NCBI RefSeq assembly: GCF_025766255.1
Contig: NW_026516695.1
Coordinates: 62,001-126,000 of the forward strand
DNA: 64,000 nucleotides
Origin: Zychaea mexicana
Taxonomy: Eukaryota > Mucoromycota > Mucoromycetes > Mucorales > Lichtheimiaceae
Direction: 5' to 3'
Part shown: positions 48,673 through 62,060 of the stretch, piece after piece
Position numbering within the stretch: the stretch's first letter is position 1
Layout: each line of letters opens with the position of its first letter
Made by a program: the position numbers and the translations under genes
Notes under the pieces: model-generated
What the model was told of the DNA's origin: nothing
The model's input: only the letters and a program-made list of their open reading frames with translations
Databases searched by the model: none

Positions 48673-50137
48673 TCAATCGTCGTCAATTTGCCATGATGAC
48701 TGGAGTGGGCTTTGCTCATGGAGTTCTTGTTGTTTTGTCGGGTATTCTTTCTTCTTTTTACCACGTTGAATATATGGAGCGAGTCCTTTGTTGAAATTAT
48801 ACATTGTCCAACATCCAAGCATAGGTGTGACCTACAGCATATACATAAAGATTCATATGTTAATAGACTCGACTATTACGTAATAATATGATAATATATG
48901 CTCATAATTGCGGCGCTATCTATTACCACTGCAAACACCAAGCCGATAGCAACAATATATGTGTACCAAAAGTTACCGGGCTCCATTGTCTGGAAGATCA
49001 TTAGAGTAAATACGGCTACGACGAGAAGCTGGAAAAGAATAAATATGATCATTTGCCACCGTTTTTCTGCAGCGACAGCTATCCGTGCAAAGTATAGCAT
49101 TGGCAACATCGAAACAGTGATACACAGCTCGACCCATGTCTCCCATTCGAACCCGCTTTCCGTAGCAAACTGCGTGACGTAAAAGCATGACACCAAGAAT
49201 TCGACAAATACATCGATCTTGAGTGCTAATACAAATAGCTGGAAGACGGTGTACATTTCTATTAAGCATTGCTCATTTTGTTGCGGTTAGGGATGCTGAT
49301 CGTAATAGTGGGTCATTGATTTTTTTGCAGCACCAAACTTGTGTGACCCAAATTTTGATGCTTACTTTGTATACCAACATCCGGACCGATCTTTTTATAG
49401 GTCACCCAACCAATTTCACGTACGACCAAAATCGATAAATATAAAAATATAAATGCAAATAGGGTCAAGCATGCCGTTGCGACGATCGTCATATAGTAGA
49501 CTGTCCGTATTGAGTATACATTGATATTCAGGTCGAAATCCTGGTTGATCCCCTGAATTGTTTTTATCCGGTGTCCGGCCTGTATAACTTGCAGACCGCC
49601 TAAAGCTGCACAGACCAAATTAATGACCGCAAGCGCTATGACTTCGGATGCATTTTGGTATATAGTCTACGAAAAGCGTGTTATACGGCGATCAATAAGT
49701 AAATTTAGATCCGTACTCTAGGCTTTTTGCTTTTTCTATGTCGTATACTCACAGCGTCAAACGCCATAACGACAAACCATATTTGTATGGCGACAAATGC
49801 GATATTCTCCCATTTAGCTCGATTTAACCGTATTCTGACATGGTTCACCTGTCTAGCAATACCGTCCAGTGGTTCCTGTTCTCGCTGTCCAGGCGGAAAA
49901 GTTGGCAAGATACGAGCTTGTGCTAAATTTTGACTGGCAAGAGCAGATTCTAAGGCGATAATCAGGACCCCCTGAATCACAACAAGTGCGAGATATATTT
50001 TGATCCATTTGGATCGCGTTATCCGTTCGTTCTTTCATAAACCAGCATGATTTTAAGCATGAGCGGCGAGCGTCGATTTGAATGGAAAAAAATGAGAAAA
50101 AGGCGAAGAGTCTTACAATCTTTTTGAGATCGATCAT
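48673..50137 (-). CDS. Multi-pass membrane protein, UPF0658 (Golgi) -like
   Basis: Five exons give 363 residues: 50,117-50,137, 49,753-50,031, 49,366-49,666, 48,927-49,258 and 48,673-48,831. Seven or more hydrophobic spans are visible, for example YLALVVIQGVLIIALE, NIAFVAIQIWFVVMAF, MTIVATACLTLFAFIF, WTYIVAIGL-like segments and LVFAVV. The order of motifs fits the fungal UPF0658 family as I know it: GWVTYKKIGPDVGIQ followed by MYTVFQLFVLALKIDVF, and a late NFNKGLAPYI segment before a polar tail. Members in fission yeast are placed in the Golgi, function unknown. The last intron was chosen (GTAATA donor at 48,926) to keep that C-terminal motif in frame. Confidence 0.7.
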
Positions 50138-50946
50138 CTGTATTTTTATAATCTTGGAGAAAGAAGGAGAGAAAAAGTAAATAGTGACAAAAAGACGTTA
50201 GTTTGTTATTGTTGTTTCAGCATGAGATGGTGGGCTAAACTTTTGTATCACCCGAAGGTACATGCTGAGCCCACTTCACTACACACATCCCTTCATAGTT
50301 TAGCCCAAAACCCCGCAGCAACTTACGTCCTTGCCTCTTTCATAATTTGCGACTTTGCGCTTTGAACATAAGATTGTGAAGACCGGAAGGAGAAAAATGC
50401 CTGGCTAACGTTATTTGTATGCAGGCTGTACTACTACTATAAAAAACGATCGAACGAACGAACACATTGAGTCACCGAAGACTTTTTACCGCTTTAACTG
50501 TATAGTAGACATTACTAGTGAAAGGAAATGCTTTATCTGTCGGATTTCCGACTAGTAGTGCTGCAAATTGATATATCGTGCAAGGCTATATCAAAGAAAA
50601 AAATATTGCTTGTGGGAGTCTTGTATTATGGAACACGTCAAAGGCTGCTTTTCCCTTCTGGTCAGCTATTTTTCGTCCGGTATGATTGTTAATTACGTAT
50701 ATGTTCATGATTCTCAAGCCTGTTGATATACTGGAGATGGCGATGAGCTTATTCAGTAGGTTACGTGTTGAATATGGAATGAGGGCAACTGGAAATATGA
50801 AAATGGCATGGTTCGAATATGAGTAGTGCAAAAATAGACAGCTGATGATAATGATGATAAAGACAAGTCATTTCTATTATTTTATGTGTTATGTAAAAAT
50901 TAAATACTCTAAATTTACTATCAAACCATCCTCTTTAGTTGCGATT
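50138..50946. other. Intergenic, no gene
   Basis: This region lies between the 3' end of the alkaline phosphatase gene and the start of the UPF0658-like gene, both on the minus strand. No supported frame. A short CGAA repeat (atcgaacgaacgaac) is near 50,448-50,463. Confidence 0.55.
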
Positions 50947-53493
50947 CTACTTCTCGTGCTTAGTAGGACTTTGCAAGTCCAGCGCCTCAGTTAAGCCATA
51001 AAAGACTTCCCAGTTTTCAATGGTGTTTCTGAATGAGTCTGAGCCAGGTCCATTTGAGTAAATGAAAACATCAGCCATGGTGTGGCTGCCGAGAGGATTT
51101 GAAACAGGAAGGTTACCGGCCATATGCAATCCAGCTATTTAAATAAAAGTGAAGGTTATACATTATCAGTAATATGTATGATATTTTATGTAAGCTTCCT
51201 TTCTTTACACCAAAATGACGAGAAAATTACCGCCATATTTTCCAGCAGGATCTTCCTTGTTAGCAACATAAGCACCATCATCATTAGGCACAGCAGGCGT
51301 GCGAGGGCTGTCGGCCATGGCAAAAGATTCAAAGTGATCCGGACCATTGTTAGTGGCAGCAGCCAAAGTAATCTTGGGAGTCCAGTTATCCGGAAAGCCA
51401 TCATTATCATTATCGGAATAGCCTGGCCATCCCGCAGCAGAGTTGAGACCAATAGAGTTGCGCATGTCCTTGTTAGAAGAGTGATCGGCCATGTACTTTT
51501 GATCGACCGAGCCATAGACATCAAAGGCGTGCGAGTGATCACTTGTGAATAATATTAAAGTATCTTCGTATTCACCATTTTTCTAGTAGAGCAAAATTAA
51601 CAAATTTAGCATACTATTAAATTAAAAAGCGGTATATAATACAAGCCGATGTATTATATACCTTAAGCCATTCAACAGTCTTGCCAATGGTAACATCCAT
51701 TTCAATCAAATCAGCCCAGGCGCGCGAGAAATCCAAAGGATGGAGCTGCTTGTCAACAGAGGCAGCTTCCGACATCAAGAAGAAACCATCCTCGCCACCT
51801 CGCTTCTTTAAGACCTCCAGGGCCTTGATAGTCATGTCATCTAAGCCAGGTTGGTCCGAGCCCAAAGCATCATTACCGCTCAAGTTAGGAGCAGCACCGT
51901 TACCAACAGTATTGTTGACAAAGATGTTGCGTTCCATCCAGCTATCAGACAATAGCATAGCAAATTTTGAATATTGAGGAATTATAATCCCACCATATCT
52001 TGATAGCAAAATATTTGACTTACGCATCAAGGTTACCGGTGCGGAAAACACCTAAAAGCTTGTCATCGTCGTGATACTTGTTTAAATCCTTCTTGTTCAT
52101 GACTACCTGGTAGCCATACTTGTCCTCCATCAAGGAGTAGTAGTCGGTGCCGTTCAAAGCGCTTTCGCCCTTGAAGTACTCTGCGCCACCGGCAAGCCAG
52201 ACATCAGGAGCAACGGCATCAACCCAATTAGGCAAACCGTTGATAATTTGGTCAACGATTACATCAGACATAAATCGAAGACGTGTATGGGCGTAGAATG
52301 CAGCGGGAGTGGCATCTTGACCAGCAGCAGTCGAAACAACACCGACAGCTTTTCCGGGCTGGCGGCGACGGATTAATTCAGTGATTAATTCAACCTTAGG
52401 ATCATCAAGTGGGTCCGCTGAAGAGTCGGCGTACACACCCATCGCGGAGACACTACCCTTGTGACCACTAGCATACGAGGAAGCAGAATTGGCAGAGTCG
52501 GTGACCAAGCCGTCGATTGAGTGGGTAATAACGTGGCCCAAGTTGTCGAAATCCTCAAAAGAGAGAAGCGAGTGATACTTTCCAGACGTGTGCTGGCGAG
52601 CCAGTGCACGAGCAGCAGTGATCATCTGAGAAAGTGATAATGGGTAGCCGAAACTTTAGTTACTTTTGACACAATACATAAAACCAGCTCGAGAAATAGT
52701 AAGAATATGTACTTACACCAACGTTACAACCGTCGGCAATGAAAAGAATGGCGTTCTTTGCCTTCTTCTTGGGCTTCTTGGGCTATGAGGAGTAATAATA
52801 AATGTTAGCATACATTTATAGGGAGAGCTATAAATAACTAACAGCAAGATTAAAGGATGTTGAATTGAATTACCTCAATGACTGTATAGCGAACAGTGTA
52901 GCCTTCTTCGGACCCATACTGGACCGAGACATCATAAGTACCAGGTTTATCGAACTTAAGCTTGCGCCAAATACGCGAGGTCACTGCGACATCCACAGGC
53001 TTAGCGTCCTCAGAAATTAGAGTCTTGATTGAGTCGACCCATTCAAAGTCCCAGTTTTCCAAAGCAGGTGTTTCCTCATAGTCAAAGAAATCATCCACAT
53101 CGACCCATTTGCCACCGTCCTTGCGCACAATTGTCTTGAAATTGGAGTAAGCCTCAGGAGCAGGGTTGGATGTGTTCTTATCATAAGCATGCAATTCGAC
53201 ACGCAGGTCAAAATACGAGCCGGGCAAGAACTGGGATCTATTTAAGTAACAGCGTTGAATAACGGTTAATCTTATTACAGGAAACACGTTTTATCACATG
53301 GTATCAACAAGTAGTAAACTTACAAATCGGGTGGGAAAATGCAGCTGTGATCGTCAGGGCAGGCACCGAGACGAGGATATTGGCCCTCAGGATCAGGGGT
53401 CAGGCGGTATGGCTTAGGACGGCAAGCAGATGCCAATGCAGTGGAGCAGATCAATGCCAACGAAGCAAGCTTGTAGAGACCGGCCGACTTCAT
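50947..53493 (-). CDS. Alkaline phosphatase with signal peptide and N-terminal domain
   Basis: A phosphomonoesterase of the alkaline phosphatase superfamily. Seven exons give 673 residues: 53,324-53,493, 52,874-53,237, 52,717-52,782, 52,024-52,625, 51,662-51,941, 51,231-51,582 and 50,947-51,134. The N-terminus MKSAGLYKLASLALICSTAL is a signal peptide, so it is secreted or surface bound. Residues ~40-175 form an extra domain of beta-rich look ending KFDKPGTYDVSVQY. The catalytic part has IADGCNVGMITAAR (metal Asp), VTDSANSASSYASG (Ser nucleophile), FFLMSEAASVDKQLHP and FTSDHSHAFD. No C-terminal hydrophobic anchor is seen. A TATA-like run at 53,568-53,576 lies about 75 bp upstream of the ATG. 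Confidence 0.93.
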
Positions 53494-53567
53494 TTTACCT
53501 GTATGTTTGTGTATTAAAGCACTAACCCGAGGATTCACGTTTGGAAGAAAACAAAGAAAGACGCGTG

Positions 53568-53576
53568 CTTTATATA
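53568..53576 (-). promoter_or_regulatory. TATA box of the alkaline phosphatase gene
   Basis: TATATAAAG on the minus strand, about 75 bp upstream of the start codon and followed by pyrimidine-rich sequence. Good position for a core promoter. Confidence 0.6.
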
Positions 53577-54212
53577 ATGTACTAGCGTACAATGTAGCAC
53601 AATATCTATGGACGACCAGGAAACAAATCTAATACTGATGGCAGGCATGACGCGTGGACATGCTGCCATTGACTGTTGTCAATCCAGGGTTGCACTCAAG
53701 TTGTCCATGCGCCACTAATCCTGCATTTCAGTGGATCGGGTTTTCTACACCCCGATCTCCCCGAGGTTAATTGAGCAATAAGAGAAATTCAAGAAGAGTT
53801 GTATACACCGGAGATTTATCCGTGACATCTCATTCAATATCCTTTGATTTTTTTTGCTTTTGCTTTGAGCAAAGACGCTTAAAGGAGAGTAGTGGCGTAT
53901 TCATTGACAAGGAAAAAGTAGCATTTTTTCTTCCATAGTATGGTAGACGTGGTTGACTACTACTGTAAACAAAAGCAAGATCTCGTGTTACCTCACATAA
54001 ATTTGGAGTTATGCACATTCACCAATCCCAACATTCGGCATAAAAAACTTTGTTACTTGATCACAAAAAGATGGTAGCCTTCAATTATGTTTTAAGACCA
54101 CTTGGCTGAGACTGGATTTATAACCAATGAAAATTTAAACATGTACGATGTGCCATATGTCTTGGAGGCTTTTTGATTGTACGAAATGACTATATGTACT
54201 GAGTAGCACTGG
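53577..54212. other. Intergenic, no gene
   Basis: Upstream flank of alkaline phosphatase and downstream flank of the MFS permease, both minus strand. No supported frame. Confidence 0.55.
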
Positions 54213-56167
54213 TTATGGGCGATACAAAAGATTCAAATTTTGTCTATCCGTAAGATCTACTACTGCTGCTTCTTGATTTCCTCTGTTATTTTGGTTTGAA
54301 ATCGAGGGTCGCTGATGTGCTGGTATTATCCTACTAGAGGATGGTGACAAATTTCTTTCTTCCCTTTTTAATCGCAATCGATACCGATTATCGCGTGCAT
54401 ATGTCCAGCGTAGATACAGGAATAAGAGAGCTGAAATGATGACGGCAATCATATAGCCAATTAGACTGCTCGTGTATCTAGGTGCTTCTTCTGATCGCAT
54501 CATGAGTGGCCCAGTAAAATTTCCAAGGCAGTATGCAACAAAATAAGCTCCATTGTAGAATATCTTTTTCGTGGACCCGATAACATTATTCGAAATCATT
54601 GAGAGAGCTAATGCATACACCGGTGCAGCGGTAGTTAAGCAGAGCCCCATCAGCAGAACACCACCAGTGGGAAGCAAGATGAGCAGCAGCAAACCAATGA
54701 AAGGAACAAAACAACATATGGCGCCAACATAGCCGTTTTCGTTGAACCGATGGCTGAAATAGATGGCAATCACAGTAATAATAACAGAAGAGCAACCAGC
54801 GGGAATATTAAACAGGACTGATGAACCATTCTATATGACACATATTATATGAGCAATGTAGAAAGAAAGAACATTATGAAAGAAACATTGAGTAGTTTAT
54901 ATCAATTGTTCAGTGACAAGAATACTTACAGAAAATCCCATACTTTTGATGATAAGTGTACTGAAGAATGTTATACATCCGTTCAGCGTGTTCATTAGGT
55001 AGCAAATCAGAAAATAGCAGTAGAATCGAAACTCGCCCAGCGCCTCCAATATTTGATCCCACTTTATCCAAGTGTCATGGACCATTTTATTATCACGCAA
55101 TCGTTCTTCCACAATGTCGTTTTCCTCCGGTTTCAATCGATACCATTTCGATTTTGGCGTATCAGGTAAGAAAAGAAAGGTGAGGATGCCAACAGTGGCC
55201 GTGGCGCTTCCCAGAATAATCATACACCTGTGATTGCAATAGTACAGCGATCAGCAGGGATGCGAAAGATGCAAATTACATCACACCATGATAAGAAGAA
55301 GTTTTGTACGACAAGACATACCATTTCCATCCACTTAAACCGTAAAGGTCATCTATATTTGTGAATCCGAAGCCTATGATTCCGCCAATGGCAAATCCGA
55401 AACTGTTCGTTGCGACTAGTGCTCCAAACCATGTCAGCTGTTCATTGCGTCGATAAATGGTACTAAACAGTAATTGTATACCTGTTTGTATACGTATGAG
55501 CGAATATTGCTCTTGAAGAATTCTCACAGAAAACAGTTACTTACAAGGGTGCGCCGCGCCTTCAAGGAATCCTTGCAGAAATCGCAGCCCTAGAAGCTGA
55601 GAAAAGTTACGTGCGAGTGATTCACAAGCAGTAACAGTACCCCACAGCACCAGAAACACACCCAGAAATTTTGAAATAGGCAACTGCTGCAATAGGTACT
55701 GACATGGAATCTACATATAGTCCATTTCATTAGACGAATCATTTATACAACATAACTTTTGTTGATAACGGCGTACCTGGAATAAAAGATATCCTATGAA
55801 AAATATTGACCCCAACCAGCCGAATTCAGATTCAGTGATCGCAGTATCGTCAAAAAGACCCAGAACTGCAGAGAAGTTCAATGCAGTCTTGTCTAGGAAC
55901 TAAGCAAAGACAAAAATCCATCTTCGAATCATCATTATCATGTGATCTTTAAAATGCACTGAGCAACAATGTTCCTTTTTTCTTTACCTGAAGGAAAATA
56001 ATAATCAATATAAATGGAGCAGTGGTCAAATTGATTTTTCGTAAAAGTTTCTTTTCTTCGGGGCTATAGTTCACTTTAGCCACTTTAAAGCCTTCGTTGT
56101 TACTAGCCGCATGATTTAGACGATCTTCTTCAGTTTGGTGCCCTAAAGCGATCGATTTTTCTTTCAT
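54213..56167 (-). CDS. MFS permease, Dal5/allantoate (anion:cation symporter) type
   Basis: A plasma-membrane transporter of about 514 residues in six exons: 55,988-56,167, 55,777-55,899, 55,545-55,710, 55,322-55,481, 54,930-55,227 and 54,213-54,830. The N-terminus has LLRKINLTTAPFILIIIFLQ, the typical first helix entry of this group, followed by FLDKTALNFSAVLGL. RFLQGFLEGAAHP lies in helix 4, and FLPDTPKSKWYRLKPEEND is the loop after helix 6. Twelve hydrophobic spans are expected. Substrates in the Dal5 group include allantoate, ureidosuccinate, small peptides and vitamins; which one applies here is unknown. The ATG at 56,167 is the only good start, although a further upstream exon cannot be ruled out. 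Confidence 0.88.
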
Positions 56168-57505
56168 GGCGTCGTGAATGACTTGTCTATGGTGAGGTGA
56201 GCAACAGCATAATAGAACCTTCGACTCTGCATGGTAAAATAAACTATTGTATGTACAAATCTTCTATCATTATCGTCAGTTCGCAAGGTAAACAATTTTA
56301 TTTGTGCTCTCAAGGTTCTGGGGAGGATAGCATGCTATATAGGAGCAAAAAGTGACAGAGACTTCTTCTTGTAAACGTCACAGGCAAGAAGGATTCTGTC
56401 AATAAGAAGAAAAATGTCTGAAGCAGCTTCAGTCCCAATTTCAGAGCTTTTCAAAACGGTTTTGATGTTTAAAGATTTACGTGGTGCATAAAGCTCCTTT
56501 ATTCATGCACATGCATGCATTGTACTGCATCATCATAGTGATACACTGAGATTGGGCTATGCTAAGTACTTGCATAGCGTTTTGCACATACTGTATGTTC
56601 TGTAGTTAACACCTTAACACCAGTAATATAGTCAATTACAGTACATCATCATTGTGTTTAATACTATACAAAATAATCACCAAGAACACCACTGCGCGGT
56701 ATTAAACAACAATGTGCGTCACATAATCCATATTGCAAAAATGTATCCGCAAGGAACTGCTGTATTTACTCGAGAGGCATGTATGCATATTAGGGACCTA
56801 CTTGAACCAAGTAAATAAAATCTATTCTATATCTTGAATGGTTGTTCTGTATGCTTGAATGGCACAGCCCATGACCCATAATCACAGTAGTGCCGCTATC
56901 AGATACATGAAATCCGGATTTTCTTTATCAGTGAAGTCACTTTGAATCTATCACCAGGCTGGAATAATAGATCATTCGCTGCTTGAATCGTATATAGGAA
57001 AATATGACGGAATAAGAAATAAAGCAGTCGCTTCATATTAGATGGTGTATCATGTCGCAGCTGTATGTACTAATCTTACTTATCTTTTCAATACAGGCGT
57101 CGGAAATTTAGATTGTGATTTGATGCTTTTTGAAGCCTTCGAAAGTAATAGCATTAAAAGACAAACTTGAATTTCCCCTATTATCAAAGGGCATTCTTGA
57201 CAAGGAAAAAGAACTCAGTGGTTATATCAGGCTAAACACATGGAAATTCTCTTCTTCTAGGCTTGTTCAAATACTAGCTTGATTACTTAATTGAATTCTG
57301 GACGGTCATCAGTCTTATCGTTCCCCAGGTCCAATCGACATGGTATACAATGTATATAGCAAGGCTACAATATTGTACTACTTATTGGGCATTGAAAAAC
57401 CACATATATAATCATGCTCAAGTCTTTAAATTGCCTATTAGTGATATCACTTTTCGACCTTTTTCTTTCGTCGGTTACAACAGCAAATTTGTCATAGCGC
57501 AGTCC
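56168..57505. other. Intergenic, no gene
   Basis: Upstream region of the MFS permease, with no recognisable open frame or repeat family. A palindromic catgcatgcat-type run is near 56,507-56,521. Confidence 0.5.
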
Positions 57506-58072
57506 GGCATTACGTTTTATGGCATTGATTATGGTGTGGATATTTACGCGTGACCATCGTATGAAGCCATGAGGAATGAAATCGCTATCATCAAACAGTA
57601 TACCAACCGGACGCGCATTATCGGTCTTGGACTTTGCAATCAGCGTACATAACTGTGATATTTCGTAATATCAGAACTCTCATATCGGGCATTTTTGCTT
57701 ACATACATGCGAGGAGACCACGAGACTCGTGGGTGGCAACAAGATTGTTCGAATTTATTGAAACGGGGTGCCCTTCAGATGGATCAAACTTTGGACAAGC
57801 CATAGCATTTTTTGGAAAACCAAAACTAATACGTTATGTGCCATGTATTTTTATAAGCTGGAAGGAGTAATCAAGCCAAGTGCTGTTTGTACAATTGCTT
57901 GGATAGATATCTGCGTGAAGTTCTGTATCGTACGCGACAAATAAATACTGACATGCTTGGTTCTCTGCAATCGATGAGCCATACAAGAACGGCGTCGAAG
58001 GTCATTTTGGTGTATTCGATGCTGTCAACAGAAACTTGAAGCCATTTTATCAAATTGGACAACTCAGTGCTT
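57506..58072 (+). pseudogene. Dead GH17 beta-1,3-glucanase
   Basis: Three blocks of the family appear in order but in broken frames. The first starts FYGIDYGVDIYA, hits TGA at 57,551-57,553, and continues PSYEAMRNEIAIIKQYTN up to two more stops near 57,650. The second, in another frame, is FIETGCPSDGSNFGQAIA near 57,750-57,810, matching the ETGWPS region that holds the catalytic nucleophile. The third is FSAIDEPYKNGVEGHFGVFD near 57,960-58,020, typical of the C-terminal end. The span is about 570 bp while a GH17 domain needs about 900, so internal sequence is lost too. An active gene would remodel cell-wall glucan. Confidence 0.75.
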
Positions 58073-58805
58073 GCTTAACTGGAAGATAGCACAGTACCAT
58101 TTGCTTATCATCATCATCGGTAACAAGCAGTTTGCCCCCATATCCATATAAATCAAAGACTTATCCACTATTCTGATTATTGCTTAGATTGAGAATGGGA
58201 TGGGTCTTATTATCACAGAGTATATCGCCTTTCGTGTGGCAGCTTATAGAGGCATAGTTGTCATAACAAGGTGTACTTCTTCCCAATTATAGACACCTCC
58301 TTATCCACTCAGATGAAATTGATCACAAAAAACAAGAGTAATTTTCAAATGGTTTTTTTATTGGTTTGGAAACAGAAATTGCAAACTAAGGTAATCCGAG
58401 TGCTTGATTAAGATCGATGCAACTTGTTTAACCTGCAAGCAGCGTGCCAATGTTGAGTTAGTTAATGTGTTTGGACATTTAAACAACTCGACCAAGCCCC
58501 AATCCCAACCACAAAACAACACAGGCGTGTGATATGTATATATTTCTTCAGAGATTGTTCACTCGGAAAACCCACACACTAGTGAAGTGTGAACATCGGA
58601 AATGCATATAGATAATTCGGGTCCAAAGGTTTGTGCATCATTTCGAATGTATACATACCACTCACCCGTACCATCACATATAACCAAACCACAAAGAAAA
58701 GAACCGATAATTACCTGAAGTTGCGAAAGCTGTAATCACTTCAAAGAGAAAAGAATCGGTTCTTTTATAGACACGGCCGGGGCTCAGAAAATTTTTTTTT
58801 GCTCG
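58073..58805. other. Intergenic; holds an inverted repeat
   Basis: No gene is seen apart from the stem-loop annotated at 58,697-58,766. This is the 3' flank of the minus-strand RNPC3 gene. Confidence 0.5.
58697..58766. other. Two-tier stem-loop candidate
   Basis: AAAAGAACCGAT at 58,697-58,708 pairs perfectly with ATCGGTTCTTTT at 58,755-58,766, and TGAAGT (58,715-58,720) pairs with ACTTCA (58,738-58,743) inside. A 70-nt hairpin could form on either strand, about 40 bp past the RNPC3 stop codon. It could be a 3' UTR structure, a terminator or a relic of a MITE. Confidence 0.45.
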
Positions 58806-60134
58806 TCACTTTTTTTTGGTTGTCAGCCTCATTTTGATTCCGCCACTGCCGCTGCCACTAGCATTGCTACTTTTGCCTTGGAGTAACGCGGCGCGTTTCT
58901 GTTCCTGCGCCGCCAGTATCTTGGACCGCGTCTCTTGCTTTTCCTGTTCTTTATCCTTTCGTTCCTCGTCCGATTCTAGCTCGGATTCGTCACTAGCTAC
59001 GAGTTCGTCATGTTTTCGTTTTTTAGACTAATGTCATACATATGACTTTAGTTGCTTGCGTTCTCCGTGTGTATGTAGTAGATGAGTGAACTTACCAATA
59101 TGGCAGGAATGCTGTCGTTCTCTGCAGGTCCAAAAGGTGGAGGCAAATTCATCTTGTTCATCAAATGCAATGTTTGCACATAGAGTCGTGGAACACTTGC
59201 TATAGCATGCATCATGTTGGTCAGGATCTCAGGAGTAGGATCAGGGTATCGGTAGTGTAAATCAGGATTCGGCGGGTAATTGATTCTGGATGTATAAAAC
59301 ATAATAACCGGTTCAGCAATATAGAAAAGTACGTGCAGCTCCTTGATCTCTCGCTAAGTTAGGATAGCTAGAAACCGCTTACCCAAGATGAGGTGCGACA
59401 GGTTCCCCTTGGGTGACTGGCTTTGGCGGCAATGGCGTTTGTCGTGGCAGAATTGACGACGATGAAGGTGATGATAATGATAATGGTGATGGAGAAGATG
59501 AAGATGGATGTGACGTTTGTGGTACAGAGGGACGGTACTGTGTTGATGATGATAAACTATGTGATGGTGTTGTCGTTGCACGTTCTCTGCCTCTGGAAAT
59601 AAGATATTTTGAATTCATGCGACTTGACGTTCCCATTTCCCTATCAATCAATATACCTACGTTGATCGTTTTGGATTTGGTTTCGCATATTCGACGCGCA
59701 TCTTTTTGTATGCTTCACCAAATTGAGGCATTTGCTGTAAACGACTGTACGCTTCCCCAGCTTGTGCTGGATTAGCAAAGTCAAGAAAAATCGTTCCTCG
59801 CTAATATAATGAATATAAAGTATTTGTAAGACGCACACTCACCACAGCCGCTGTCTAGCACCCTAAGGACTTACCATGGCAACGCCTTCCATGGGCCTTA
59901 CAGATATGGCGTTATATTGTCGAAAGTATGCATAAGCTTGTTCTCGCGATCCGCTAATGACAGGTGGCACCTGTTTGACTACCAATGTCGTCGTCGTATC
60001 CTATACAAGTGAAAACGTTATTCGTGTTTTTGGCCTTCTAGTACCTTTTAGCAGCATTGGGATGGAAAGTCTAAGAAGAAAACACGCGAGTGGTTCCTCA
60101 CCTCGGCATGGGTCGTGTTCGTGTCTGTGCTCAT
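58806..60134 (-). CDS. RNPC3: Minor spliceosome U11/U12-65K protein (RNPC3-like)
   Basis: A protein that bridges U11 and U12 snRNPs in the minor spliceosome. Six exons give 306 residues: 60,102-60,134, 59,875-60,000, 59,661-59,800, 59,383-59,592, 59,096-59,285 and 58,806-59,027. The N-terminal RRM has TTTLVVKQVPP (RNP2 area) and RGTIFLDFANPAQAGEAYSR (RNP1 area). A Ser/Pro-rich linker follows. INYPPNPDLHYRYPDPTPEI and VPRLYVQTLHLMNKMNLPPP are the family-specific block. The end is Lys/Glu-rich (KKRKHDELVASDESELESDE). Human RNPC3 is about 517 residues with a second RRM; that RRM is absent here. The start codon is 97 bp from the NAT9 start on the other strand. Confidence 0.85.
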
Positions 60135-60230
60135 GGACCGCGCGAAAGAAGAAACAAGAGGGGGAGGACGTCGTCACTTTTTTTTTTCGCTTCCACTTAT
60201 TTGCTTTATTTTGCAAATCGATTCGGGGAA
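60135..60230. promoter_or_regulatory. 96-bp bidirectional promoter, RNPC3/NAT9
   Basis: Only 96 bp separate the two divergent start codons, so both promoters and both 5' UTRs must fit here or overlap the first exons. A T9 run (60,180-60,188) and AGAAGAAACAAGAGGGGGAG sequence are present. No TATA box is visible. Confidence 0.7.
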
Positions 60231-61605
<1,375 letters not shown>

Positions 61606-62060
61606 AAGAAAGAATAAGCAACTTTAGTTTTAGGTGTCATTAGATGCAAAACGAGCAGGGGCTGTTTGAGAAGGGGATGTCTAGCCATTAGAAAAAGGAC
61701 ATTACTAGTAAAAAGAAAAAGGTTTGTGCGTTCGCACGGCAGCGAGAGGGAACAAGAAGTGATGTGTACTGTACATGTGGGTCCCATGGTAAAAGTCAGC
61801 GAATCGCAGCACTTGAACCACCTGAGCGTCGGGGACACCGAAAGATCTGGTTGTCCTACTCTCTCTTTTTGGGGGATGTCCGTTACTCTCTCTCTCTCTC
61901 TCTCTTTCTCTCTCCCTCTCTCACAGCGTTCTAGTGTGTCTTGACAGGAGCACCGCCCGCTTATTGTTCAATTTTGGCCTGTTCTTCTCTTTTTCTTTCC
62001 CTTCTTTCCTTTCTCACCTTCTATTCTTAATCTCAAACACTTCACAACTCCTTACGACTA
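61606..62060. promoter_or_regulatory. Pyrimidine-rich upstream region of the CacyBP-like gene
   Basis: A CT microsatellite (about 61,889-61,922) is followed by further pyrimidine tracts up to the ATG at 62,061, a common layout before fungal starts. No TATA box is evident. Confidence 0.55.

Noticed and set aside
49135..49160. tRNA-like B-box (ttcgaaccc) on the plus strand
   Set aside because: It is inside the UPF0658-like coding exon and has no cloverleaf partner.
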